DNA from: Stenotrophomonas sp. 24(2023)
GTDB taxonomy: Bacteria; Pseudomonadota; Gammaproteobacteria; Xanthomonadales; Xanthomonadaceae
Length of the DNA stretch: 64,000 nucleotides
Reading direction: 5' to 3'
Assembly (NCBI RefSeq): GCF_030913365.1
Contig: NZ_CP133160.1
Coordinates: 1,116,001 to 1,180,000 of the forward strand
Below, piece after piece: positions 16,710 to 26,634 of this stretch (its first letter is position 1; each line of letters begins with the position of its first letter). Below the pieces are notes generated by a model, which was not told where the DNA came from, did not search any database, and was given only the letters and a program-made list of their open reading frames with translations. The position numbers and the translations under genes are program-made.

Positions 16710-17486
16710 TCATTCATCGAAGCGCAGGTGGCGGACCGACTTGCCGTTGCGCCGGATAAGCTTAAGCGCCTCGATGCCGATCTGGATATGGTTTTCCACG
16801 AACTGGGAGCTGACCTTGGCATCGGAGGCCTCGGTCTTGACCCCGTCCGGGACCATCGGCTGGTCCGATACCAGCAGCAGGGCACCGCTGGGAATGTGGT
16901 TGGCGAAGCCGGCGGCGAACACGGTGGCCGTTTCCATGTCGATGGCCATGCAGCGCATGGCCCGCAGGCGCTCCTTGAAGGCCTCGTCGTGTTCCCAGAC
17001 CCGGCGGTTGGTGGTGTAGACGGTGCCGGTCCAGTAGTCATGGCCCAGGTCGCGGATCATCGTGGACACCGCGCGCTGCAGGGCGAACGCCGGCAGCGCC
17101 GGCACCTCCGGCGGCAGGTAATCGCTGGACGTGCCCTCGCCGCGGATGGCGGCGATCGGCAGGATCAGGTCGCCCAGCTGGTTCTTGCGCTTGAGGCCAC
17201 CGCACTTGCCCAGGAACAGCACCGCCTTGGGCATCACCGCCGAGAGCAGGTCCATGATGATCGCCGCGTTCGGGCTGCCCATGCCGAAGTTGATCAGGGT
17301 GATGCCATCGGCGGTGGCACTGGCCATCGGGCGGTCCAGGCCGACGATGGGGGCACCGGTCAGCTCGGAAAAGGTATGCAGGTAGCCGCCGAAGTTGGTC
17401 AGCAGGATGTGTTCGCCGAACTGGTCCAGCGGCACGCCGGTGTAGCGTGGCAGCCAGTTGTCGACAATGTCCTTCTTGCTTTTCAT
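16710..17486 (-). CDS. amn: AMP nucleosidase, short form (catalytic domain only)
   Basis: A 258-residue protein of the PNP/UDP phosphorylase superfamily. Motifs include HILLTNFGGY, LINFGMGSPNAAI, LFLGKCGGLK and AIDMETATVFAAGF, the last matching the E-M-E-type ribose-binding segment, then VSDQPMVPDG with the catalytic Asp. The expected reaction is AMP to adenine plus ribose-5-phosphate. E. coli Amn is about 480 residues because of an extra N-terminal regulatory domain; this gene encodes only the catalytic part, as seen in related xanthomonads. The start at 17486 has GGAG 9 bases upstream. It precedes the DUF924 gene on the same strand. Confidence 0.85.
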   Translation of the reverse strand: MKSKKDIVDNWLPRYTGVPLDQFGEHILLTNFGGYLHTFSELTGAPIVGLDRPMASATADGITLINFGMGSPNAAIIMDLLSAVMPKAVLFLGKCGGLKRKNQLGDLILPIAAIRGEGTSSDYLPPEVPALPAFALQRAVSTMIRDLGHDYWTGTVYTTNRRVWEHDEAFKERLRAMRCMAIDMETATVFAAGFANHIPSGALLLVSDQPMVPDGVKTEASDAKVSSQFVENHIQIGIEALKLIRRNGKSVRHLRFDE

Positions 17487-17644
17487 GGGGGTGCTCCGGT
17501 ACGGCCGATGGCCTGTATTTTCCGGCAGCGGGCCGCCCGCCGTCGAGGCATGGACGGCCCGGGCAGTGAAAAAGGGCACTTGGCAATGCGCCTGTCCCCC
17601 GGCTAGCGTCGTCCCCTTCGAGGATTCCGCCGAGAGGGAGCTGC

Positions 17645-19051
17645 ATGTCTTCGTTGTTGCGCGCCGGCCTGGGGCTGGCCCTGCTGTCATTCACCGCCGC
17701 CACGGCCACCGGGGCCTCGCGCTTCGTACAGGACCCCTACCCCAGCACCTACCGTGCCCAGCCCGGCGCACCGGTGCTGATCCACAACGCCACCGTGCTG
17801 ACCGGTACCGGCCAGCGCCTGGACGATGCCGACGTGCTGCTGCGCGATGGCCGCATCGAAGCGGTCGGCCGTGGCCTGCAGGCCGGTGCCGACGTGCAGC
17901 GCATCGACGCGCACGGCAAGTGGATCACCCCCGGCCTGATCGACGTGCACTCGCATCTGGGCGTGTACCCCAGCCCCGGCGTGGGCGCGCACAGCGACGG
18001 CAACGAGATGACCGCACCGGTCACCGCCAACGTCTGGGCCGAGCATTCGGTCTGGCCGCAGGACCCCGGCTTCGCCGCGGCGCTGGCCGGCGGCGTGACC
18101 GCCATGCAGGTGCTGCCGGGCTCGGCCAACCTGGTCGGTGGCCGCGGGGTCACCCTGAAGAACGTGCCGGCCACCACCTACCAGGCCATGAAGTTCCCCG
18201 GCGCACCGTGGGGCCTGAAGATGGCCTGCGGTGAAAACCCCAAGCGCGTCTACGGCGGGGGCAAGGGCGTGGCACCCGGCACGCGCATGGGCAACGTGGC
18301 CGGCTACCGCGCCGCCTTCATCGATGCCAGCGAATACATCGCCAAGAACAGCCCGAAGCCGGCCAAGCGCAAGGGCTGGTTCGGCAGCGACAAGGGCGAC
18401 AGCGCCGGCGATGCCGGTGGCAAGCGCGATCTGAAGCTGGACACGCTGGCCGGCGCGATCCAGGGCGACATCCGCGTGCACATCCACTGCTACCGCGCCG
18501 ATGAAATGGCCACCATGCTCGACCTGGCCAAGGAATTCGGCTTCAGGATCGCGGCCTTCCACCACGGCGTGGAAGCCTACAAGCTGGCCGACCGGCTGGC
18601 CGCCGAAGGCGTATGCGGTGCGCTGTGGGCCGACTGGTGGGGCTTCAAGATGGAAGCCTTCGACGGCATTCCGGAAAACATCGCGCTGGTGGACCGCCCG
18701 GCCAACAGCTGCGCCATCGTCCATTCCGATTCGCCCGAAGGCATCCAGCGCCTGAACCAGGAAGCGGCCAAGGTGATCGCCGCGGCCCGGCGCGCCAACA
18801 TGCCGGCCATCACCCCCGAGCACGCCATTGCCTGGATGACCGCCAACGCCGCCCGCTCGCTGGGCATCGAAGGCCAGACCGGCACGCTGGAAGCGGGCAA
18901 GATGGCCGACGTGGTGGTGTGGAACGGCAATCCCTTCAGCAGCTACGCGCACGCCGAGCAGGTGTTCATCGACGGGCGCATGCAGTACGACCGCAACCAC
19001 CCCGCGGCCACGCCGCGGTCCGATTTCCAGCTGGGCCAGGAGGTGCTGTGA
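17645..19051 (+). CDS. Secreted metal-dependent amidohydrolase (imidazolonepropionase-like)
   Basis: A 468-residue member of the amidohydrolase superfamily with an N-terminal signal peptide (hydrophobic to about residue 23, ATATGAS). The composite beta-sandwich and TIM-barrel layout is shown by VLIHNATVLTGTGQRLDDADVLL, the metal motif GLIDVHSHLG (His102 and His104), HIHCYRADE, AAFHHGVEAYK, IVHSDSPEG (fourth ligand Asp) and the C-terminal GTLEAGKMADVVVWNGNPF. It probably hydrolyses an amide or peptide-like bond in the periplasm; the substrate is unknown. GGAG precedes the ATG. A Lys-rich insertion around residues 235-260 is unusual. The next gene overlaps by one base, indicating coupled translation. 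Confidence 0.87.
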   Translation: MSSLLRAGLGLALLSFTAATATGASRFVQDPYPSTYRAQPGAPVLIHNATVLTGTGQRLDDADVLLRDGRIEAVGRGLQAGADVQRIDAHGKWITPGLIDVHSHLGVYPSPGVGAHSDGNEMTAPVTANVWAEHSVWPQDPGFAAALAGGVTAMQVLPGSANLVGGRGVTLKNVPATTYQAMKFPGAPWGLKMACGENPKRVYGGGKGVAPGTRMGNVAGYRAAFIDASEYIAKNSPKPAKRKGWFGSDKGDSAGDAGGKRDLKLDTLAGAIQGDIRVHIHCYRADEMATMLDLAKEFGFRIAAFHHGVEAYKLADRLAAEGVCGALWADWWGFKMEAFDGIPENIALVDRPANSCAIVHSDSPEGIQRLNQEAAKVIAAARRANMPAITPEHAIAWMTANAARSLGIEGQTGTLEAGKMADVVVWNGNPFSSYAHAEQVFIDGRMQYDRNHPAATPRSDFQLGQEVL

Positions 19052-20313
19052 TGGCGATGACCCGCAAGCAACGCCGGGCATGGCCCGGCGCTACCGTGGT
19101 GGCGCTGCTGCTGTTGGCGGCCACCGCATCGGCGCAGGACCTGCTGGTGCGCAATGCCACCGTGCATACGGCCAGCGCGCGCGGCAGCCTGCAGGGCAGC
19201 GATGTGCTGGTGCAGGGCGGCATCATCCGCGCCATCGGCAGCGGCCTGGCCGCCCCGGCCGGCACGCCGGTGGTGGACGCCAATGGCCGCCCGCTGACAC
19301 CGGCCCTGTTTGCCGGCATCACCGAGATCGGCGTGGAGGAGGTCAGCGGTGAATCGAGCACCGTGGACAGCACGCTGAAACTGGGCGAGCAGCCGTTGCG
19401 GCCGGAATTCGATGTCACCCTGGCGTACAACCCGGCCTCGGTACTGCTGCCGGTGACGCGCCTGGAAGGCTTCGGCTTCACCCTGCTGGGCGCCAGTACC
19501 GGCGGTGGCTTCGTGGCAGGCCAGGGCGGCGTGCTGCGCCTGGACGGCAGCGCCGACCCGATCGGCCCGCACGCGCTGTTCCTGCGCCTGGGTTCGGCCG
19601 CGGCCGAACTGACCGGGCAATCGCGCGCGGCACAGTGGATGCTGCTGCAGCAGATGGTGGACGAAGCCCGCGGCAAGGTCGCTGCCGATTCGCCGCATGC
19701 CCTGCTGACACCGGCCGGGCGCCGCACCCTGGCCCAGTACCTGGCCGGCCAGGGCCGCATCGTGGTGGCCCTGGACCGCGCCGCGGACATCCGCCAGCTG
19801 CTGCGCTGGGCCGCCCGCGAAAAGGTGCGCATCGCCATTGCCGGGGGCGCCGAAGCCTGGCAGCTGGCCCCGGAACTGGCGCGTGCGCAGGTACCGGTGT
19901 TCGTCGATGCCCTGGGCAACCTGCCCGACAGCTTCGACCAGATCGGCGCCACCCTGGAAAACGCCGCCCGCCTGCAGCGTGCCGGCGTGCCGGTCAGCTT
20001 CGCCCAGCGCGGCGACAACTCGCACAATGCCCGCAAGATGCGCCAGCTGGCCGGCAATGCGGTGGCCAATGGGCTGCCCTGGGCCGATGGCCTGGCCGGC
20101 CTGACCCGGGTGCCGGCGCAGGTGCTGGGCGTGGGCGACCAGATCGGCACGCTGGACGTCGGCAAGCGCGCCGACCTGGTGCTGTGGGAAGGTGACCCGC
20201 TGGACGTGGCGCACTATGCCGAACAGGTCTGGCTGGACGGCCGCGCGCAGCCGATGCGCTCGCGCCAGAGCGACCTGCGCGACCGCTACCTGCAACGCAC
20301 CGCCACTCCCTGA
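19051..20313 (+). CDS. Amidohydrolase-like secreted protein lacking the HxH metal motif
   Basis: A 420-residue paralogue-like partner of the preceding gene, starting at an ATG that overlaps its stop by one base. It has a signal peptide (VVALLLLAATASAQD, cleavage about residue 29). The N- and C-terminal sandwich parts are conserved (LLVRNATVHTASARGSLQGSDVLVQ; GTLDVGKRADLVLWEGDPL), but where an active amidohydrolase has DxHxH this protein reads PALFAGITEIGVEE, with no histidine. The later metal-ligand motifs are also absent or altered. It is probably catalytically inactive alone and may pair with the upstream active protein as a structural or regulatory subunit. The function is inferred only. 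Confidence 0.8.
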   Translation: MAMTRKQRRAWPGATVVALLLLAATASAQDLLVRNATVHTASARGSLQGSDVLVQGGIIRAIGSGLAAPAGTPVVDANGRPLTPALFAGITEIGVEEVSGESSTVDSTLKLGEQPLRPEFDVTLAYNPASVLLPVTRLEGFGFTLLGASTGGGFVAGQGGVLRLDGSADPIGPHALFLRLGSAAAELTGQSRAAQWMLLQQMVDEARGKVAADSPHALLTPAGRRTLAQYLAGQGRIVVALDRAADIRQLLRWAAREKVRIAIAGGAEAWQLAPELARAQVPVFVDALGNLPDSFDQIGATLENAARLQRAGVPVSFAQRGDNSHNARKMRQLAGNAVANGLPWADGLAGLTRVPAQVLGVGDQIGTLDVGKRADLVLWEGDPLDVAHYAEQVWLDGRAQPMRSRQSDLRDRYLQRTATP

Positions 20314-20329
20314 TCCTGCAGGCCCTGCC

Positions 20330-20962
20330 ATGACCCCGCTGCGCTGGTACTTCGACTTCGTTTCGCCCTATTCCTACCTGCACTGGCAGAAGCTCAAGCG
20401 GCTGCCGCAGTTCGGCCAGATCGTGCCGGTACCGATCGCCTTCGGCGCGGTGCTGCACCACCTGGGCAACCTGGGGCCGGCGGAGATACCGGCCAAGCGG
20501 CGCTTCATGTACCGGCAGCTGGCCTGGACGGCCGAGCAGGAAGGCGTGCCGCTGCGCTTCCCGCCCGGCCATCCGTTCAACCCGCTGGCCGCGTTGCGGC
20601 TGTGCCTGGCGGCCGGTGCCGGCAGCGCGGCGGTGGATGCCCTGTTCAACTGGATCTGGCGCGATGGCAATGCCGGTGACAGCGCACAGGCGCTGGCGCC
20701 GGTGGCCGAAGCGCTGGGCATCAGCGATGTCCAGGCCGCCACCGCCGATGCGGCGGTCAAGGAGCAGCTGCGCCGCAACACCGAAGCCGCCATCGCCGCC
20801 GGCGTGTTCGGCGTGCCGACGCTGGCTGTCGGCAGCGAGCTGTTCTGGGGCAACGATGCGCACCCGCTGATGGCCGCCGTGCTGGCCGACCCCACCCTGC
20901 TGCAACGCCCGGACTGGCAGGCACTGGAAACGCTTCCGGTGTCCATCCACCGCAACCGCTGA
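20330..20962 (+). CDS. 2-hydroxychromene-2-carboxylate isomerase-family (DsbA-like, GST-kappa) protein
   Basis: A 210-residue protein with the DsbA/GST-kappa fold: N-terminal WYFDFVSPYSYLHW, where Ser at the SPYSY position replaces a CxxC and can contact glutathione; central helical insertion; C-terminal GVFGVPTLAVGSELFWGNDA with the cis-Pro loop and WGxD typical of 2-hydroxychromene-2-carboxylate isomerases. The family catalyses glutathione-dependent isomerisations in aromatic degradation, but many members occur without such pathways, as here. It starts 16 bp after the amidohydrolase pair and is probably part of the same transcript. Confidence 0.82.
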   Translation: MTPLRWYFDFVSPYSYLHWQKLKRLPQFGQIVPVPIAFGAVLHHLGNLGPAEIPAKRRFMYRQLAWTAEQEGVPLRFPPGHPFNPLAALRLCLAAGAGSAAVDALFNWIWRDGNAGDSAQALAPVAEALGISDVQAATADAAVKEQLRRNTEAAIAAGVFGVPTLAVGSELFWGNDAHPLMAAVLADPTLLQRPDWQALETLPVSIHRNR

Positions 20963-21055
20963 CACCCCGCCGTCGCGTATACCTCGCGCGGCGGCCTCAG
21001 TTCTGCGATAGTTTTCACGTTTCCGACACTACTACCGGCCGGAGGGGGCCCGCAG

Positions 21056-21997
21056 ATGCGCATCGGAATCGTCGTCGACTCTGCCTGTGACCTGCCGCAG
21101 GACTTCATCGCCCAGCACAACATCGTGCTGCTGCCCATCACCGTGCGCATCGGCGAGGCCGTACTGGCCGACCACCGCGACGAACAGGCCACGCTGGGGT
21201 TCCTGCATGCGCATGTGGCCGAACATGGCGCCGAAGCGGAAACCATTCCCTTCACCGTCAACCAGATCCGCGACCTGTTCCTGCAACGCCTGGTGATCGA
21301 CTACGACCACGTGTTCTGCATGACGATCACGCGCACGCGCAGCCCGATCCACGACAACGCGATGCAGGCCAGCTTCGCCATCCTCAACGACTACAAGCCG
21401 GTGCGCCAGGCGGCAGGGTACAACTCGCCCTTCGCCCTGCGCGTGCTCGACACCCAGAACCTGTTCGCCGCCCAGGCGGTGACCGCAGTGGAAGCGGTGC
21501 GCCTGCGCGACAGTGGTGCCAGCGTGCAGCAGATCCGCGAGCGGCTGGAAGAACTGGCCGGCAACGTGCACGGCTACATGATCACCCGCGACCTGTACTA
21601 CATGCGCGCCCGCGCCCGCCACAAGGGCGACCGCAGCGTGGGCCTGCTCAGCGCCGCGCTGGGCAGTGCGCTGGACATCAAGCCGGTGCTGCACGGCTAC
21701 CGCGGTGAAACCGGCCCGGTGGCCAAGATCAAGGGCTTCGACAACGCCGTGCAGAAGCTGTTCGGCGTGGTCGGCCAGCGCGTGCGTGCCGGCCTGATGA
21801 CCCCCAGCGTCTGTGTCAGCTATGGCGGTGAACTGGAGGACCTGCGCGCCCTGCCCGGCTATGCGCAGATGAAGGAGGTCTGCGCCGCGCACGGGGTGAC
21901 GGTGTACGAATCGGTGATGAGCCTGACCGGCATGGTCAACGTCGGCAAGGGCGCGGTGACCGTGGGCTTCGCCGACGGGCCGCACCGCTTCGAATGA
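21056..21997 (+). CDS. DegV-family fatty-acid-binding protein
   Basis: A 313-residue DegV-family protein. The start MRIGIVVDSACDLPQDFI is the family N-terminal signature with the conserved DSACDLP loop. Further motifs are VFCMTITRTRSPIHDNAM (ligand-carboxylate contact), DTQNLFAAQ and GSALDIKPVL. In Firmicutes related proteins present fatty acids to fatty acid kinase; in gammaproteobacteria the role is unclear. A GGAGGGGG stretch immediately upstream is a strong ribosome-binding site. It stands alone, about 90 bp from its upstream neighbour, so it likely has its own promoter. Confidence 0.88.
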   Translation: MRIGIVVDSACDLPQDFIAQHNIVLLPITVRIGEAVLADHRDEQATLGFLHAHVAEHGAEAETIPFTVNQIRDLFLQRLVIDYDHVFCMTITRTRSPIHDNAMQASFAILNDYKPVRQAAGYNSPFALRVLDTQNLFAAQAVTAVEAVRLRDSGASVQQIRERLEELAGNVHGYMITRDLYYMRARARHKGDRSVGLLSAALGSALDIKPVLHGYRGETGPVAKIKGFDNAVQKLFGVVGQRVRAGLMTPSVCVSYGGELEDLRALPGYAQMKEVCAAHGVTVYESVMSLTGMVNVGKGAVTVGFADGPHRFE

Positions 21998-22075
21998 CCG
22001 TGGGCTGCACGGCCACCTCTGCACGCCGATTCCACCGCGCCTGTGCCAGCCTTGCCGTACCAGAAGGAGATCACC

Positions 22076-22414
22076 ATGCCTGCGCAGTACCACATCAGCC
22101 TGCCCGACCCGTCCAAGGCCCGCGGCAACGACCCTGACCTGTCCTTCCGTTCGCAGGGCGCCGCCGGCTTCGCCGAGGAACTGCAGGACGCACTGCGCAG
22201 CGGCACCCTGTTCGAGCGCTGGCGTGCCAAGCAGCCCGATCCGGATGCGGTGGAGCCGCAGTGGGGGGTCACCGATCCGGACGCCACCGTGACCGGCGAA
22301 CAGAAGGACCTGCGCATCAACCTGGTCGCCACCACCCGCATCGACAGTGACGTGTTCAAGCAGCGCCTGCGCCTGCTGGCCGGCCACCACTGGGAACTGC
22401 GCGACGTGCGCTGA
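22076..22414 (+). CDS. Conserved hypothetical protein
   Basis: A 112-residue soluble acidic protein without signal peptide or membrane segment. The ATG at 22076 is well supported by AAGGAGA 7 bases upstream. Visible features are the N-terminal YHISLPDPSKARG, FRSQGAAGFAEELQDALR, and a C-terminal half that reads as a regular alpha/beta segment (DLRINLVATTRIDSDVFKQRLRLLAGHHWELRDV). I do not recognise a family. It sits between the DegV gene and the convergent diguanylate cyclase. Confidence 0.7.
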   Translation: MPAQYHISLPDPSKARGNDPDLSFRSQGAAGFAEELQDALRSGTLFERWRAKQPDPDAVEPQWGVTDPDATVTGEQKDLRINLVATTRIDSDVFKQRLRLLAGHHWELRDVR

Positions 22415-22454
22415 GGGGTGTCCCCGGGCCGTACTCCCCCCGGCGCTACCGCGG

Positions 22455-23900
22455 TCAACAATCGATCACGCCTTCCCCGCTGCTCCCATCGTCAAGCACC
22501 CGCGCATGCAGGACCACCTGGTTGCGTCCGGCACGCTTGGCCGCGTACAGGCCGGCATCGGCATCGGCCAGCAACTGGTCGGCACTGGCCATCGCCGGGG
22601 GATGCAGGTATCCCACGCCGATGCTGATGCTGACCGGGCCTTCGGGCAGGGTCAGCGCTTCCACCGCCAGGCGCAGGCGCTCGGCCAGCGCCAGCACCCC
22701 TGACAGCGTGCTGGCCGGCACGATCACTGCAAATTCCTCCCCGCCATAACGCGCCACGCTGTCGGCAGCCCGCCCGGCGGTGGACTGCAGTACGGCAGCG
22801 ACCGCGCGCAGGCAGCGATCGCCGGCGGGGTGGCCATGTGCGTCGTTGAACGCTTTGAAATGATCGATGTCAACCAGCAGCAGCGCCAGCGCCGCGCCGC
22901 TGCGGCGTGCGCGGTTCCATTCGGCCTGCAGCAGGGTATCGAACTGGCGACGGTTGGCGACCCCGGTCAGGCCATCCTGATGGGCCAGGCGGTCCAGCGC
23001 GGCCTGGCGGGCCAGCAGGTCGCTCTGCAGCAGCGTGCTGCGCAGGCCGAAGCCCAGCGTGGCCACGACGAAGCCGGCCAGCGCCAGGGCGCGCGCATGG
23101 TCCACCACCAGCGTGCCCACCACCAGCAGCAGCAACGGCAGGATGATCGGGCCTCCGGCCTGGACCAGCCGCGACAGCTGCGGGTGCAGCACCCCGCCGG
23201 GTACCGGTGCCCGCCGCAGCGCCAGCAGGGCCAGCAGCAGGAACGGCACGTCGATCAGCAGGTCGTTGTAGGCGCCGAAGGACTGCTCGGCGGTGTAATG
23301 GTTGATGTAGAACGCGACCCCCAGGTAGGCCAGTGCATACAGCGCCAGCGCGCGGAAGAAGACCCGGCGCTCGGGTACATCGCCGGCCAGCCAGCGCACC
23401 ACCGCGAATGCGGCGATGCACAGGTTCTGGATGTCGAACATGCGCTGCATGAGCGCCAGGGCATGGCTGTCGACGTCGATGCGGTCGGCGAAGGAGCGGG
23501 TGTGCACGAAGAACAGCACGCCCAGCAGGGCGGCCATTCCCCCGTCGATGAGGCTGATGCTCCAGCGCTCGCGCCGCGCCCGGGCCAGGATGAACACCAG
23601 CGGCACGCCATACAGCACGTACAGCAGCAGGCTGGCCGTGGGCGTGATGTTGGCCCGGCCGGCGCCCAGCGCATCGATCATGTTGACGCCCATGCCCCCG
23701 GCCCACAGCAGCAGCGCCAGTGCGGTGGCGCGCCAGCCCAGCGCGGCGCGGTCGCGGCGGGCGCGCAGCAGACAAGCCGCCGCCGCCAGCAACGGCGCGG
23801 CGACCAGGAACACGAACGATCCCCCGCCGGCCGTCCCCGGCCAGAACGCCACGACCATGCCGTGGCAGAGCACGTACAGCAGCGCCAGCAGTACCGGCAT
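22455..23900 (-). CDS. Membrane-bound GGDEF diguanylate cyclase
   Basis: A 481-residue protein with about eight hydrophobic helices in the first 300 residues, an unclassified membrane sensor region, followed by a GGDEF domain. The domain begins at LDRLAHQDGLTGVANRRQF and carries VDIDHFKAFND and the active-site signature YGGEEFAV, so it should make cyclic-di-GMP from two GTP. Five residues before GGEEF is RAAD, a canonical RxxD inhibitory site, so product feedback inhibition is expected. The start at 23900 gives a hydrophobic first helix; an upstream in-frame start at 24011 would add 37 Pro/Arg-rich residues. It is not linked to other signalling genes. Confidence 0.88.
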   Translation of the reverse strand: MPVLLALLYVLCHGMVVAFWPGTAGGGSFVFLVAAPLLAAAACLLRARRDRAALGWRATALALLLWAGGMGVNMIDALGAGRANITPTASLLLYVLYGVPLVFILARARRERWSISLIDGGMAALLGVLFFVHTRSFADRIDVDSHALALMQRMFDIQNLCIAAFAVVRWLAGDVPERRVFFRALALYALAYLGVAFYINHYTAEQSFGAYNDLLIDVPFLLLALLALRRAPVPGGVLHPQLSRLVQAGGPIILPLLLLVVGTLVVDHARALALAGFVVATLGFGLRSTLLQSDLLARQAALDRLAHQDGLTGVANRRQFDTLLQAEWNRARRSGAALALLLVDIDHFKAFNDAHGHPAGDRCLRAVAAVLQSTAGRAADSVARYGGEEFAVIVPASTLSGVLALAERLRLAVEALTLPEGPVSISIGVGYLHPPAMASADQLLADADAGLYAAKRAGRNQVVLHARVLDDGSSGEGVIDC

Positions 23901-24043
23901 GCCTGTTCCCTGTCGCAGGCCCGTCTGCACCCACCATAGCGTGCCGTACCGCCACGGCGGCGTGATCCAGCGCCCCCGTGCGGCGATGCCGGGCCCCGGC
24001 ACGCCGGGCATCGGCCCGGCGCCCAGGCCATGCGCGGCCCGTG

Positions 24044-24874
24044 TCAGCCGTGCAGTGCGCCGGCGTGGTGGGCGATGTGCTCGCCGATGAAGCTGGCGAT
24101 GAAGTAGTAGCTGTGGTCGTAGCCCGGCTGCAGGCGCAGGGTCAGCGGGTGCCCGGCAGCCGCGCAGGCCTGCTGCAGGTGCTGCGGCTGCAGCTGGACC
24201 TGCAGGAACTCATCGGCATCGCCCTGGTCCACCAGCAACGGCAGCCGTTCCTGCGCGCCGGCCACCAGTGCGCTGGCATCCCAGGCTGCCCAGGTGCTGC
24301 GGTCCGGGCCCAGATAGGCGGTGAACGCCTTCTGGCCCCACGGGACCTGGCTGGGCGCCACGATCGGCGAGAACGCCGACACGCTGCGGTAGCGCCCCGG
24401 GTTGCGCAGCGCGATCACCAGCGCGCCATGGCCGCCCATCGAATGGCCGCTGATGCCACGCGCGCCGGTCACCGGGAAATTGGCCTCGATCAGCGCGGGC
24501 AGTTCGTGGGCCACGTAGTCGTGCATGCGGTAGTGCCTGGCCCACGGCTGCTCGGTGGCATTGAGGTAGAAGCCCGCCCCCTTGCCCAGGTCGTAGCCCT
24601 CGGCGTCGGCCACGGCGTCACCGCGCGGGCTGGTATCGGGCGCAACGACGATCACCCCGTGTTCGGCGGCGTAGCGCTGCGCACCGGCCTTGGTGATGAC
24701 GTTCTGCTCGGTGCAGGTCAGGCCGCTGAGCCAGTACAGCACCGGCAACGGTCCGTCCGCCACCTGCGGCGGCAGGTAGATCGCAAACTGCATGTCGCAG
24801 CCCAGCGTGGACGAATGATGGCGGTAGACATCCTGCCAGCCGCCGAAGCAGGCGCGGTGTTCGATGCGTTCCAT
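24044..24874 (-). CDS. fghA: S-formylglutathione hydrolase
   Basis: A 276-residue alpha/beta hydrolase (esterase D family). The nucleophile elbow is [12 protein letters not shown] with Ser145; the Asp and His of the triad lie in DQGDADEF and [12 protein letters not shown]. The N-terminal [18 protein letters not shown] and [18 protein letters not shown] are specific to this enzyme. It hydrolyses S-formylglutathione to formate and glutathione, the last step of the glutathione-dependent formaldehyde pathway. It lies 50 bp downstream of adhC on the same strand and is the third gene of the frmR operon. The start at 24874 is preceded by an AGGAA-type site. Confidence 0.95.
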   Translation of the reverse strand: MERIEHRACFGGWQDVYRHHSSTLGCDMQFAIYLPPQVADGPLPVLYWLSGLTCTEQNVITKAGAQRYAAEHGVIVVAPDTSPRGDAVADAEGYDLGKGAGFYLNATEQPWARHYRMHDYVAHELPALIEANFPVTGARGISGHSMGGHGALVIALRNPGRYRSVSAFSPIVAPSQVPWGQKAFTAYLGPDRSTWAAWDASALVAGAQERLPLLVDQGDADEFLQVQLQPQHLQQACAAAGHPLTLRLQPGYDHSYYFIASFIGEHIAHHAGALHG

Positions 24875-24924
24875 GGGGTTCCTCCCGGGGGCGGCAGGCA
24901 CGATGGCCCGCCACCCGGCGTGGT

Positions 24925-26091
<1,167 letters not shown>

Positions 26092-26367
26092 TTATTTCAG
26101 GTAGGAGCGGATCAAGGCGCTCATGTCACGCACGCGTTCGGCACGTTGTTCGGCAGATGCGGCCGGCTGGCCGAATTCCTCGCGCAGGTGGGCTTCCATC
26201 ACTTCGGACATCAACCCGTTCACGGCGCCACGGATGGCCGCGATCTGCTGCAGCACCGGTCCGCAGTCGGCGCCCGCCTCCAGGGCCCGGTCCAGCGCAT
26301 CGCACTGGCCACGGATGCGGCGCACCCGGGCCAGGACCTTCTTCTTCTCTTCAGGGGAGTGCGGCAT
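26092..26367 (-). CDS. frmR: Formaldehyde-responsive repressor FrmR (CsoR/RcnR family)
   Basis: A 91-residue all-helical repressor. The residues known to distinguish the formaldehyde sensor FrmR from its metal-sensing relatives are present: Pro2 at the mature N-terminus, Cys35 (GADCGPVLQQ) and His60 (VMEAHLREEFG). Formaldehyde crosslinks Pro2 and Cys35 and releases DNA. The start at 26367 makes Pro residue 2, which supports it strongly. It is first in the operon frmR-adhC-fghA, and an inverted repeat with a G-rich centre lies about 20 bp upstream, so autoregulation is expected. Confidence 0.93.
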   Translation of the reverse strand: MPHSPEEKKKVLARVRRIRGQCDALDRALEAGADCGPVLQQIAAIRGAVNGLMSEVMEAHLREEFGQPAASAEQRAERVRDMSALIRSYLK

Positions 26368-26385
26368 GGCAGGCTCACGGCGGGA

Positions 26386-26413
26386 ACTATACTGGGGGAC
26401 AGTATAATGAAAA
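26386..26413 (-). promoter_or_regulatory. FrmR operator overlapping the frmR promoter
   Basis: A perfect 7-bp inverted repeat, TATACTG (26388-26394) and CAGTATA (26400-26406), flanks the G-rich spacer GGGGA. This matches the AT-arms and G-tract layout of known FrmR/RcnR operators. On the minus strand a plausible -10 TATAGT (26391-26386) and -35 TTTTCA (26413-26408) with a 16-bp spacer bracket the repeat, so repressor binding would block RNA polymerase. A TATAAT on the plus strand at 26403-26408 lacks a good -35. Confidence 0.8.
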
Positions 26414-26634
26414 GGGCGCCGGATGGCAGCGGCGCCCCTGCACCGGGGCCCGCACGGCCGGTGGCCACGGGATGGCCACGGGCACATCATCCTTGGAAGT
26501 CCGCACGACCACCGGTTACCATGCGGCGATGGCCACGCCATGACACCGCCTTGTGGGGGCATGTCTTTTGGAGAGCCCGGTTTTCCGGGAGAGAGAGGGT
26601 TCGATGCCCTCCTTGCCCACCCATCCGGACACGC

